From Mesorhizobium sp. L-2-11 (GTDB taxonomy: Bacteria > Pseudomonadota > Alphaproteobacteria > Rhizobiales > Rhizobiaceae), in NCBI RefSeq assembly GCF_016756595.1, contig NZ_AP023258.1, positions 62,001 to 126,000 of the forward strand: a stretch of DNA of 64,000 nt, in the 5' to 3' direction. Under the pieces are notes generated by a model. It had not been told where the DNA came from. It searched no databases and saw only the letters and a list, made by a program, of their open reading frames with translations. The stretch's first letter is position 1; the number at the start of each line of letters is the position of its first letter. Positions 16,682 to 24,338 of the stretch are shown piece after piece. The position numbers and the translations under genes are program-made.

Positions 16682-18498
16682 AGGCGCGACGTGCTCGAAA
16701 ACCTGTTCTCGCCGAGTGGTCCGAAGCACCGCTCTCGCAATGGAGCCGGTTCGGCGATGATGAATGGTTGCTCGACATCCGGACCGCCGGCCGGCGCGCC
16801 GACCAGAACAAAATGAGCTGGACGATCGCCTTGCCGGAGGGAGCTGTCATCAGTGAAGACGCGTGGCGTGCTCTCCATGAAACCGCGAAGCAGTTCTTAT
16901 GGTCGATGACCGTGAATCCACCAGCCGGTCGCAAGCGGCTGTCACCAACGTCGGTGCATGGCAAAGCCATCACCCTGAAAACCATGATCCGGTGGATGGT
17001 GCTCGACGGACTGGAGACGTTCAGCAGCATTGATGCCGCGGCCGTGGAGCGGCTGCGAGCCTGGCTGCTGACACGAGTGGGATACCGGGGAAAGCCCATC
17101 ACGGCGAACACCATCGTCAACTACATGGTGGTGCTGAAGGATCTCTATCGACAGCGAACCAAGCTTGATGATGCCCCGTTGATCGATCCTCTGCCGCAGG
17201 AGACGACCTATGAGGCGGCAGGCCTGACGCCCGCGACGCGCGGTGCGATCCCGTTCATTCCCGATGCCATTGCGATCTCCTTGCTGAATACCGCTCTGCA
17301 ATGGGTGGAGGACCATGGTCCAACGATCGTGAAAGCAGAGACGATCCGACGCGAGGCACGGGCGTTCGGACTGACCCAAGGGGCAAAAAGGCAAGCTTCC
17401 TACCATGTACGCAAGGCATTGCGGCGTGCCGATCTGAAAGGCCCTGCGGGCGAAGCACTGTCCGGCGCGTATGCGGTCCGCCACGCTGCCACGCATCTCG
17501 CGGAGGCCTGCTATATCATCATTGCCGGCTTCGTCGGCATGCGCGTGAGCGAAATCCTCTCGACCGAGGTCGGTGCCATCGAGTTCCACCCCATCGGGGA
17601 TACCGGCGTCGATCAAGCCTACATTGTCGCGCGGTTGTTCAAGACCGTCGACCAGCATGGCGGACGACTGGAGCGCTGGATTGCTCCTGACCCCGTGGTG
17701 AAGGCGGTCAGCCTACTTGAGCAGCTGAGTGCACCGTTGCGTAAAGCGTCCGGAAGGCGAGAACTCTTCCTCGTCAAAAATACCCAGTACGGCGAGATCG
17801 TCCCGGTCACCCAGATGCATATCGGCTGGCGGATCAACGATTTTGCCCGACATGTTGGCGTGCCCATGCACGAGGGAAAGCCTTGGGCATTCAGCAGCCA
17901 CCAGTTCCGCAAGACGTTTGCGCGCTTTATCGCGCGAAAGGACCGGTCGCAACTTCTTGGCCTTGCGGGGCATTACAAACACGCATCGGTCGCGATGACC
18001 GCGCGTGGTTATGTCGGCAGCGACTTCGATCTCCGGCAACTCGTCGATCATGAAAACCGGGCGGAAACAGCCACGGCATTGGAACGAATGCTGGTCAGCG
18101 ATCGACTTGCCGGGCGCATGGGCGAGCGCATTGTCGCGGGCAACGCCCGGTTCCGGGGACGCGCCGGCGAGCAGGTCCGTCAGGATTACATCGAGTTTGT
18201 CCTCGCCGAAACGGACCTGCGCATCCACGCCTGCGATTACGGCTGGTGTGTGTTCCAGCAGGAGACCAGTCGTTGTGGAGGTGAAATAGCACCCAGCGAG
18301 GCCGGCCGGAGTCCATCTGTCTGCCTGGGCTGCGCGAACATGGTGATCGAGCCGCAGCATGCGCCTTATTGGCAGGACCGTCGGACGAGGAACCAGGTGT
18401 TGCTCCCTGCCGCCAACGAAATGACGGTCGCGGTTCTCACCGAGGCAATCGAACAATGCGACAATGTCCTGATCAGGATCGGAGAACATGATGGATGA
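16678..18498 (+). CDS. Tyrosine recombinase C of element 2
   Basis: 606 residues from the ATG at 16678 (ATGA overlap with B). The active site looks complete: GMRVSEILS (Arg I), SHQFRKTFARFIA (His-Arg box), and AGHYKHASVAMTARGYVG (His and Tyr). The C-terminal part is a Cys-rich ribbon (CDYGWCVFQ...CLGCANMV). It is clearly homologous to the C protein of element 3 and more distantly to that of element 1. Its last 11 bases overlap the small fourth gene. Confidence 0.87.
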   Translation: MKARRARKPVLAEWSEAPLSQWSRFGDDEWLLDIRTAGRRADQNKMSWTIALPEGAVISEDAWRALHETAKQFLWSMTVNPPAGRKRLSPTSVHGKAITLKTMIRWMVLDGLETFSSIDAAAVERLRAWLLTRVGYRGKPITANTIVNYMVVLKDLYRQRTKLDDAPLIDPLPQETTYEAAGLTPATRGAIPFIPDAIAISLLNTALQWVEDHGPTIVKAETIRREARAFGLTQGAKRQASYHVRKALRRADLKGPAGEALSGAYAVRHAATHLAEACYIIIAGFVGMRVSEILSTEVGAIEFHPIGDTGVDQAYIVARLFKTVDQHGGRLERWIAPDPVVKAVSLLEQLSAPLRKASGRRELFLVKNTQYGEIVPVTQMHIGWRINDFARHVGVPMHEGKPWAFSSHQFRKTFARFIARKDRSQLLGLAGHYKHASVAMTARGYVGSDFDLRQLVDHENRAETATALERMLVSDRLAGRMGERIVAGNARFRGRAGEQVRQDYIEFVLAETDLRIHACDYGWCVFQQETSRCGGEIAPSEAGRSPSVCLGCANMVIEPQHAPYWQDRRTRNQVLLPAANEMTVAVLTEAIEQCDNVLIRIGEHDG

Positions 18499-18937
18499 CC
18501 CACGCTCGCCTTCCGCCTTGTCTGCGGCGCGCGCTTATCGTGCGGCGCTGGCTCGACTGGTTCGTGGCGAGGGCCGCCATCCGGATCATCAGGGGCGCAT
18601 CGTGAGGATCAGTCCCGCTTCGGTCGCGCGTGAAGCGGGGAAAAGCCGAAATCCGCTCTACACGACACATCGCGACATCCTCGATGAGATCGAGGCCGCC
18701 GTACAGGCACCAGGTCCTTCCAAAGACCTCGCGGCCCGGGTGACGGAAATGGAGGTTGAGATTGCACAGCTCCGTTCCGAAGCCCGCCGGCACAGCGAAG
18801 AAAAGCGGAAGCTGGCGAGCGAAAATCTAGCACTCCTTCACCGGGCGAGGACGGCGGAGGACAAACTGGCATCCTCGCAGCGGCGGGCGCCATTGGCGCC
18901 TGCCGCTGCGTTGCCTGTCAGGCCGCTACCGCGCTGA
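18488..18937 (+). CDS. Small DUF6262/TnpC-like partner of the recombinases
   Basis: 149 residues (two possible ATGs, 18488 and 18491). The N-terminal half holds a helix-turn-helix-like stretch (ISPASVAREAGKSRNPLYTT). The rest is a predicted coiled coil rich in Glu, Lys, Arg and Leu. A homologue follows the trio of element 3. Tn554 also ends its recombinase operon with a small TnpC that affects efficiency and orientation, so a helper role is likely. Its stop lies 20 bases inside the convergent ardC gene. Confidence 0.75.
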   Translation: MMDDPRSPSALSAARAYRAALARLVRGEGRHPDHQGRIVRISPASVAREAGKSRNPLYTTHRDILDEIEAAVQAPGPSKDLAARVTEMEVEIAQLRSEARRHSEEKRKLASENLALLHRARTAEDKLASSQRRAPLAPAAALPVRPLPR

Positions 18938-19814
18938 TCTGCTGGCAGGGCTGTTGCGCATGCATCCAGTCGACAGCGGCCTGAGCCTTGCTTGAGGCCG
19001 TGAAGATGGCGGAGGTATCGGCGCGAAGGACCTTCAACCAACTGGAGATATAGGCGGCGTGATCCGGCCTTGGCCGTGCCGATATCGATAGATCGGCGAG
19101 AACCATGGCTGCTCCAGCGTCAGCAATTATCTCCTCCATGGCATAGGCTTCGGAGCCGAACCGTCCGGATAGATCGCGGTCGAGTCTGTGTTTTACTCCT
19201 GACGCGTGAAGACCTTCATGGAAAAGCACGCTGTAATGAGACGCGACGTCGCGGAATGAGCTGAAAACTGGCATATGCACCCGATCAGCCGAAGGCAAAT
19301 AGTAGGCTTCGTTGCCTCCATATACGGTGCTGATCCCAAGGTTCGCATAGAAAGCATCAGCGTGTGCGATACGTTCTTCTTCCGAGCGGGCAACCGCCGG
19401 TTCTGGCTCATAACCATCGACCTGGGCGCAGTTGAACACCGAATAGCCGCGGGCGAATAGACGCCGACGCTCACCATCATTGGAATCATCATCCTCATAA
19501 GTCTTGCCGCCGATCTGCCCCCAGAAGACGACGGTTGTGGATCTCTCACCTTTGCGCACCTGGGCACCAAGGGCCTGCCATTGGCGATACGTTCCCCAGA
19601 GGCCGGCAGGATATCCAGCGCTATGCGCCGCGACCCACAAGGCAAGTGTGTTCACGCCACGGTAGGCCTTGCCGGATGCAATATTGGTCGGCCGGGCAGT
19701 GGCTGTTCCATCATGATGCCAGGGCATCACATACTCGCCAGCACCGGCTTCGATGGCAGCGATAATCTCTTCAGTGATGCGGGCATAAACATCTGCTCGG
19801 TTCAGAGAAGCCAT
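18918..19814 (-). CDS. ardC: ArdC-type antirestriction protein carried by element 2
   Basis: 298 residues from the ATG at 19814, which has GGGAGGG at good spacing; an ATG two codons earlier is too close to that site. The N-terminal ArdC ssDNA-binding domain (VYARITEEIIAAIEAGAGEY; GVNTLALW) is followed by a zincin domain with HEGLH in LFHEGLHASGVKHRLDRD and the tail RPDHAAYISSWLKVL. It is of the same subfamily as the ArdC of element 1 but its coding strand is opposite to the element's recombinases. It lies within 60 bp of the element terminus and overlaps the DUF6262 gene tail to tail. Confidence 0.9.
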   Translation of the reverse strand: MASLNRADVYARITEEIIAAIEAGAGEYVMPWHHDGTATARPTNIASGKAYRGVNTLALWVAAHSAGYPAGLWGTYRQWQALGAQVRKGERSTTVVFWGQIGGKTYEDDDSNDGERRRLFARGYSVFNCAQVDGYEPEPAVARSEEERIAHADAFYANLGISTVYGGNEAYYLPSADRVHMPVFSSFRDVASHYSVLFHEGLHASGVKHRLDRDLSGRFGSEAYAMEEIIADAGAAMVLADLSISARPRPDHAAYISSWLKVLRADTSAIFTASSKAQAAVDWMHAQQPCQQISAVAA

Positions 19815-19873
19815 CGTCATGCCCTCCCTGCTGCAGGTGCTGAAGCAAGAAGGACACTTGCGATGAAACCTAA

Positions 19874-20494
19874 CTCGTGTCCGAGGGTCGCATAGTAGCC
19901 GGGCCCGTCGCGGAAACTCTCGAACGGCGGCATTTGCACAATATCGAGAGCCGGATTGAAATACGCCTTGTCGCCACCGTGGCGGATGACGGCCCCGGTA
20001 TTTGCGAAGAAGGCATCCGCATGTTCGATCCGCTCCACCGGATCGGACATCGGCGCGGGATTGCCGTAATACTGCGCGGGCAAGCCTTCGATCTGGTCGG
20101 CACAAAACACCGTATAGGCCTTGAGGAACGGAATCCCGCGCTCGACCTCTTCGCCATGGGCATCGGTTTCGGTGCGTACGATGCGGCTGGCATAGACAAC
20201 CATCGAGCCGGTCTCGCCTTTGCGGACATGACCGCGCAGCTCGACGCTCTGCTTGAACGTCATCCAGGTCGGGGAAACAAAACCCCTCGAAACCGCCTCC
20301 GACCAGAGAAGCAGGGTATTGATCCCCTGATACGGCAATCCATTGTGGCGCAGCGGGCGCGTGATACGCCCCGTGGTGTTCGCGGCGCTCCACGGCTTCA
20401 CCCACGGACGCACGCCCTTTTCCAGCTCCGCGACGATGCGGTCGGTGATCTTCGCGTAGATATCGACGCGGGATTTGTTGCTCTTCCTGTCCAT
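19874..20494 (-). pseudogene. ardC: N-terminal piece of the interrupted ardC
   Basis: From the ATG at 20494 (GGAGG upstream) the frame encodes 207 ancestral codons: the ArdC ssDNA-binding domain (VDIYAKITDRIVAELEKGVR; YQGINTLLLW; VRKGETGSMVVYA) and the beginning of the peptidase domain up to ATLGHE. At 19873 it enters element 2 and runs on to a stop at 19817, giving a 225-residue product without the zinc site. The truncated protein keeps the whole DNA-binding domain and might still bind ssDNA. The rest of the gene is at 13597-13505 and 6717-6508. Confidence 0.9.
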
Positions 20495-20751
20495 TTTCCG
20501 GACCTCCATTCGAGGCCGCGCCAATCGCGGCCGTCACGAGGTCCGACAGCGCAGGACCGCAGGTCCGCGAACCCGCAGAAGAGCAATCGGAAGGAAGGGA
20601 CACGTCGCTTGAGGGCCGCAACGTCAGTGGAGGACGGCGCAGCCGTTTCGTGGAACGAGGACCGGAGCAGGACCAACACTCGTGACGGCCGCGATTGGCG
20701 CGGCCTCGACGACTATTTCCATCCCTCGGATTCGGATGCTCTGAGACACGC
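20495..20751. other. GC-rich leader upstream of the interrupted ardC
   Basis: No gene is supported. It contains GCAACGTCAGTGGAGGACGG followed by CGCAGCCGT (20618-20646), which can fold as ACGGC-GCA-GCCGT. Similar sequence precedes DUF736 and the element 1 ardC. It is probably promoter plus a structured leader. Confidence 0.45.
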
Positions 20752-20778
20752 AAAAAGGCCGGCGTCCCAAAGGACGCC
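20752..20778 (-). terminator. Intrinsic terminator after the 195-residue gene
   Basis: On the minus strand GGCGTCC-TTT-GGGACGCC is followed by GGCCTTTTTG. A second GC-rich hairpin GGCGGAGC-TTCG-GCTCCGCC lies between it and the stop at 20828 (20799-20818). Confidence 0.75.
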
Positions 20779-20827
20779 AGCCTAGTGCAGGACGGGTGGG
20801 CGGAGCCGAAGCTCCGCCGGGTGGCGG

Positions 20828-21415
20828 TTAGCCAAGGGCCGCCATCTGGAGGTCGGCTGCCTGCCGGCTGACGGTCTGGCCCGGGTTCTCGGCCTGGCGC
20901 TCGTAAGGCTTCCAGCTCTCGCCGACGATATGCTCGTAGGCGGCGACGGCGCCCTCTGCCGCCATGCGCAGCGCGTGGGCCTGAAGACCCATGTCGGCCG
21001 CGAATTCGCGCTTGCGCTGGGCGTTGCTGTCGAAGCCGACCGGACCGTCGAGGTCCTCGTCGCGGGTATCGTTGGCGAGCTTCGCCGTTGCATCCTTGGC
21101 CTCGGTGACGGCCTTCGAGTAGAACTGGCCTGCCCCGTAGGCGGAACCGACATAGGAGCCGACGATCCTCTGCAGGTGGATCTGCATCGCCTTGTCGGAA
21201 AGTCCCTCGGAGAGTGTGTCGGCGCCTTCGGTCAGGCTGCGCTCGTGGAATTCGCGGATGCCGTCGCTGTCGAGGACGGGAAGGCCGAAGCTTTCGGAGA
21301 TGAGCGTGGCCTGATTGCCGTCCGGGCAGCAGAGGCGGACCATTTCGAGGGTTGTGCCCTTGCGAAGCTGGACGACGCGGCCCTTGGTCTTGGTGGAGCG
21401 GGATGGACTGGACAT
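20828..21415 (-). CDS. Conserved hypothetical plasmid protein (195 aa)
   Basis: 195 residues, start at 21415 with AAAGGATCG upstream. The N-terminus is basic (MSSPSRSTKTKGRVVQL), and the rest is mixed helical with an Ala-rich C-terminus. It has no transmembrane segment or recognisable motif. I do not know the family. Its position between ardC and the PhnA-like gene suggests it belongs to the plasmid backbone. A strong terminator ends it. Confidence 0.6.
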   Translation of the reverse strand: MSSPSRSTKTKGRVVQLRKGTTLEMVRLCCPDGNQATLISESFGLPVLDSDGIREFHERSLTEGADTLSEGLSDKAMQIHLQRIVGSYVGSAYGAGQFYSKAVTEAKDATAKLANDTRDEDLDGPVGFDSNAQRKREFAADMGLQAHALRMAAEGAVAAYEHIVGESWKPYERQAENPGQTVSRQAADLQMAALG

Positions 21416-21934
21416 TAAGCGATCCTTTCTAGCGATGCCCTTCAGGTGATCCGGCCCTTGCCGGTCTTTCCTGCGGGTGCGGTCGAAAGGAACCGGCGGA
21501 AGCTGGACGCTTCAGGGTCCGGATCCTGCCAGGCGAGCGAGGTCGGCTTGCGAACAAGCGGGGCCAGCTCTTCGCTGGTCCCTGCGCGGGACGCGGGCCG
21601 GCCTTGTCGAGATCGGCGGGTTCCGGCCGCTCCGCGGCGCGATAGCGGCCTTGAAGGGGCCAGCCGCCGGTTCAGACCGCAGCAAACCCGCCGGGGAGAT
21701 CGGCAAGGGGGTGGTCGCGGACACCGGCATGCGGAGGGATAAGCGCCTGTTCGATCCGATACACCAGGCAATCCGCTTGCCCGCGAAGCTGCGGGAGGGA
21801 CGCCAGTGGTTTGAACTTCGGCTCCTGCTGGCATAGGTAGACCTGCGCCGGCCCGCCGCTGCGGATCAGATCTTCGGCCTGCTCCCACATCGGACTGACA
21901 GCGCACGGTGTTCAATCCCGCGGTGAGGGCAGCA
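21416..21934. other. 519-bp region with at most one weak gene
   Basis: GC-rich, with many short inverted repeats. The only candidate is a 72-codon minus-strand ORF at 21672-21890, listed separately. Otherwise it appears to be the divergent control region between the 195-residue gene and the PhnA-like gene. Confidence 0.4.
21672..21890 (-). CDS. Possible 72-residue protein
   Basis: The frame (MWEQAEDLIRSGGPAQVYLC...) has a natural amino-acid composition. It contains a Gln-Glu-Pro-Lys-Phe-Lys-Pro-Leu segment followed by LPQLRGQADCLVYRIEQAL, which would be helical. No good ribosome-binding site is seen. No family is recognised. It could be a small plasmid gene or chance. Confidence 0.35.
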   Translation of the reverse strand: MWEQAEDLIRSGGPAQVYLCQQEPKFKPLASLPQLRGQADCLVYRIEQALIPPHAGVRDHPLADLPGGFAAV

Positions 21935-22243
21935 ATGACAGATCAGAACGACGACTACGTCTATGACGACACGACAGGGGAATGGCGACCGGCTTCGGAG
22001 ATGGCTGCCATTGCAGCTTCTGCCGGGCGCATCGAAGTTCGCGACGCCGCCGGCAATGTGCTCGCCGACGGCGACTCCGTCGTCCTCGTGAAGGACCTCA
22101 AGGTCAAGGGCGCGGGCCAGACCCTGAAGCAGGGCACAGCGATCAAGTCGATCCGGCTGACCGACAATCCCGAAGAGATCGATTGCCGGCATGACGCGAT
22201 CAAGGGCCTCGTGCTGCGCACCGAGTTCGTGCGCAAGCGCTGA
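21935..22243 (+). CDS. PhnA/YjdM C-terminal-domain protein
   Basis: 102 residues from the ATG at 21935 (a 9-codon-longer start is less likely). The C-terminal two thirds match the YjdM/PhnA domain: VRDAAGNVLADGDSVVLVKD, DLKVKGAGQTLKQGT and IRLTDNPEEI. The N-terminal zinc ribbon of full-length YjdM is absent and is replaced by a short acidic segment. The name comes from a former association with phosphonate genes; the function is unknown. It is the only plus-strand gene in this part of the backbone. Confidence 0.8.
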   Translation: MTDQNDDYVYDDTTGEWRPASEMAAIAASAGRIEVRDAAGNVLADGDSVVLVKDLKVKGAGQTLKQGTAIKSIRLTDNPEEIDCRHDAIKGLVLRTEFVRKR

Positions 22244-22255
22244 CTTTGAGTGGCG

Positions 22256-22558
22256 TTACGCCGGTTCCTGCGCCTTTGTCCATATGTCGGGACGCCACTC
22301 CGCAATCACGGCTTCGATGGCGGCACGGTATTCCGTCGGATAGGCAGCATTGTTTTGCCGGGCGAGCCAGGAGAACACCGCGGCCATGTCGGCGGCGATT
22401 TGCGTGTCAACGCCGAACAGATCAGCGAGATCGAAACCGCCGAGGCTCTCCGCGTTCCACCATGCCAGGATGAAGTTCGCCACGCGGCGAGCCTGTCCGG
22501 TGTCACTACGCGCAATGGCAAGAAGGCGTTCGAACGCTCCCCGTGTGTTCTCGTCCAT
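22256..22558 (-). CDS. DUF7673-like plasmid protein
   Basis: 100 residues from the ATG at 22558, with GGAGGG upstream. The pattern AFERLLAIARSDTGQARRVANF, then LAWWNAESLGGFDLADLFGV and the end EWRPDIW fits a small family of alphaproteobacterial plasmid proteins that I recall as DUF7673; the number is from memory. It is helical and Trp-rich. It faces the PhnA-like gene tail to tail with a 12-base gap. Function unknown. Confidence 0.65.
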   Translation of the reverse strand: MDENTRGAFERLLAIARSDTGQARRVANFILAWWNAESLGGFDLADLFGVDTQIAADMAAVFSWLARQNNAAYPTEYRAAIEAVIAEWRPDIWTKAQEPA

Positions 22559-22638
22559 CGGCGGACCCTCCAAAGTATTCGCGGATACTATGACATATGG
22601 GCGCCGGTCGTCCATCTCCCCTCGACAAGAATCCCATG

Positions 22639-22664
22639 GGCGTCGCCCTCTAGAGGGCGACGCC
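22639..22664. repeat. 26-bp perfect palindrome
   Basis: GGCGTCGCCCTCT is followed at once by its exact complement AGAGGGCGACGCC. A second hairpin GCCGCGT-GTTC-ACGCGGC starts at 22662. They lie just past the stop of the 22671-22997 gene and may stop transcription or mark mRNA ends. No U-run follows. Confidence 0.6.
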
Positions 22665-22670
22665 GCGTGT

Positions 22671-22997
22671 TCACGCGGCGCGGGATCCTTCCGGGCAGCG
22701 CCGGTCGCGAAAGACGGCGATCGCCCGTTCCTGGCGGGCGAGCTTACGCGATAGCGCATCGATCTCGCCCCGGCGCTCGAATGTGAGGCGCTCGACCTGA
22801 TCGCGAAGCAGCCGGTCTCCCTCTGGCCTCCACTTCGGGCCACGCCGTGAGAACGATCGCCGCTTCGCACGAAGGGTAACCGTCAAGCGTTCGGCGCGAC
22901 GCTCGATCCGCCGCTCGATCCGGCTGAGATGGTTGCTGGTCTGCCGGCAGGCGGCTTCCATACGCGACAGCAACACGCGCTCATCGAGCCCGGCCAT
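22671..22997 (-). CDS. Small basic coiled-coil protein
   Basis: 108 residues, highly rich in Arg and Glu (SRIERRIERRAERLTVTLRA). It is likely a coiled coil with nucleic-acid affinity; this is inference from composition. No family is recognised. It overlaps the upstream 91-residue gene by 17 bases, which supports translation as part of a minus-strand operon starting at 24811. Confidence 0.55.
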   Translation of the reverse strand: MAGLDERVLLSRMEAACRQTSNHLSRIERRIERRAERLTVTLRAKRRSFSRRGPKWRPEGDRLLRDQVERLTFERRGEIDALSRKLARQERAIAVFRDRRCPEGSRAA

Positions 22998-23256
22998 GGC
23001 TCGCCCCCAGTCCTCGCTGGCGTGGCCAATCCGGAAACGGCGTTTCGTCAGGCGTGTAGCCGGACGGAAGCTCGACCGGCGCGATCGAGGCGGCCAGGTC
23101 CTCGCCGGCGACGGCCCAGTCGATCAGGTTCGATCTGGGACCGCGGTTTAAGCGCGTGGCGTCACTGAGGATGTCCTGCAGTGCGGTGTCGACCACCGGG
23201 CGCGGATCGGGGCCGGCCTCGACAAGAAGATGGACGGCGACCAGATAGGTTGTCAT
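22981..23256 (-). CDS. Hypothetical protein (91 aa)
   Basis: 91 residues from the ATG at 23256 (MTTYLVAVHLLVEAGPDPRP...), preceded by GGAGGGAGGGG. The motif TYLVAVHLLVEAGPDPRPVVDTAL suggests a small alpha/beta protein. It starts by ATGA overlap with the stop of the preceding 64-residue gene and overlaps the next gene by 17 bases. No family is recognised. Confidence 0.6.
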   Translation of the reverse strand: MTTYLVAVHLLVEAGPDPRPVVDTALQDILSDATRLNRGPRSNLIDWAVAGEDLAASIAPVELPSGYTPDETPFPDWPRQRGLGASHGRAR

Positions 23257-23447
23257 GGCCGCCCCTCCCTCCACATGGGCGGGCGCAGCGACGGCGCCCG
23301 GATGGAGAGGAGAACGGCCTGCTTCCAGGCGTCCCTCCCCGTGAAGTGACGCTTGAGCCGCGGATGCCAGAGGGGCAAGCAGGTTTTCGTCGGCCTGGTA
23401 TGGGCGGCTTGCCATCCGAAGGCGGAGGCAATGATCTTCCAGTGCAT
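23253..23447 (-). CDS. Small hypothetical protein in a coupled operon
   Basis: 64 residues, basic and Trp-rich (MHWKIIASAFGWQAAHTRP...). It begins 10 bases after the stop of the DUF7007-like gene and ends overlapping the ATG of the 91-residue gene, so operon geometry supports it more than its composition does. Family unknown. Confidence 0.5.
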   Translation of the reverse strand: MHWKIIASAFGWQAAHTRPTKTCLPLWHPRLKRHFTGRDAWKQAVLLSIRAPSLRPPMWREGRP

Positions 23448-23456
23448 CGCAGCCCC

Positions 23457-24338
23457 CTATCGGTTCCAGCCGACGAAGGTCGATGGACCGTCGTACTCTC
23501 GGTGCCGCACCTCATCGATGACAAAGCCGAAGCGGCCGCCGCTGACGCCGTACTCACTGGAAGGCACAAGAAAGCGCCGGGCGCACCGCGCTCCGGCACG
23601 GTCACCGCCGAGGGTGGCCACCACTTCGGTGAACCCCGCCTCATGGTCCGAACGAATGGCGGAGACCACAATCCAGCCATCGGCATGGCGCTTGTGGAAT
23701 TCGCGCTCATCCTTCATCGAGGACTGGCCGGGTTCGAGCACCCTGCCATGGATCGCTTCCCAGGCGTCCGGATACCAGTCGCGGATCGTCTTTTCCGCGC
23801 ACGCCTTCTCGAAATCCGTGAACAGGTCGGGAAAGGCCTGGGCGACAGCGGCCCAGTGGCAGTCCTCTTCGTACCAGCCGCCCACCGATCGCAACAAGCC
23901 ATGGACTTTGCTGTTGCGTCCGCCAGTGAGGTGGAATCCACCATGTGACGCGGTGGAATGAACGGTCACGCCCTCGGCGTAGACCGTCGCCCTCTGCGAA
24001 ATTCCCCACGGCGTGTTCGCGCGGGAGTGGATTTCGCGACGCCCAAGTGCTGCGCGTTGCTGCTGATGATGGGCGTTCTCCAGAATCTTCGCCCGGAAGG
24101 CGTCCTCGTCGGCCAGTTCACCGGAATGACCGTAAAAATCGTTGCGCGTCCATTCCGCCATCGGCCGGCTAATGCGCCAACCGGCGGCGAGATAGGACTT
24201 GCCATCCCGCCCCGGCGCCATGGCGAATGCAGTCTCACCAACAAGAGCGACCAGCAGGCCATCGGCGCTTCGGCCAAAAGAAACCCCCGGATAACCGGGG
24301 GTTTCTTTGTCGTGGATCTCCGAGGTGAGCGCATTCAT
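23457..24338 (-). CDS. DUF7007-like plasmid protein
   Basis: 293 residues from the ATG at 24338, which overlaps the stop of the upstream gene. The central TPWGISQRATVYAEGVTVHS, then TASHGGFHLTG, GGWYEEDCHWAAVA and FPDLFTDFEKAC match rhizobial plasmid proteins I recall as DUF7007. The C-terminal part (residues ~220-293) is separate and ends in a beta-rich domain. Function unknown. The first 25 codons contain a strong terminator-like palindrome (24276-24308). Confidence 0.65.
   Translation of the reverse strand: MNALTSEIHDKETPGYPGVSFGRSADGLLVALVGETAFAMAPGRDGKSYLAAGWRISRPMAEWTRNDFYGHSGELADEDAFRAKILENAHHQQQRAALGRREIHSRANTPWGISQRATVYAEGVTVHSTASHGGFHLTGGRNSKVHGLLRSVGGWYEEDCHWAAVAQAFPDLFTDFEKACAEKTIRDWYPDAWEAIHGRVLEPGQSSMKDEREFHKRHADGWIVVSAIRSDHEAGFTEVVATLGGDRAGARCARRFLVPSSEYGVSGGRFGFVIDEVRHREYDGPSTFVGWNR
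24276..24308 (-). terminator. Terminator-like hairpin inside a coding region
   Basis: On the minus strand AAAGAAACCCCCGG-TTAT-CCGGGGGTTTCTTT forms a 14-bp perfect stem with a tetraloop, ending in TTTT. It lies at codons 11-21 of the DUF7007-like gene. It may cause polarity or attenuation in the 24811-22671 operon, or be a selfish palindrome inserted in frame. Confidence 0.65.

Larger units (their letters stand above)
13604..19873 (+). mobile_element. Tri-recombinase element 2 (RIT/Tn554-like) carrying ardC
   Basis: A 6,270-bp element inserted exactly within the HExxH codons of ardC. The termini are TTAGGTCACATC (13604-13615) and, as the complement of 19873-19862, TTAGGTTTCATC, matching at 10 of 12 positions. 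The 6-bp direct repeat CTCGTG flanks it (13598-13603 and 19874-19879). Content: three overlapping tyrosine recombinase genes and a small DUF6262-like gene on the plus strand, and a convergent ardC. It is inserted opposite to the direction of its target gene. Confidence 0.88.

Noticed and set aside
18918..20753. A 611-codon minus-strand ORF that seems to fuse an unrelated N-terminus to ArdC
   Set aside because: The upstream half is the out-of-frame shadow of the interrupted ardC. The true start of the cargo ArdC is at 19814.
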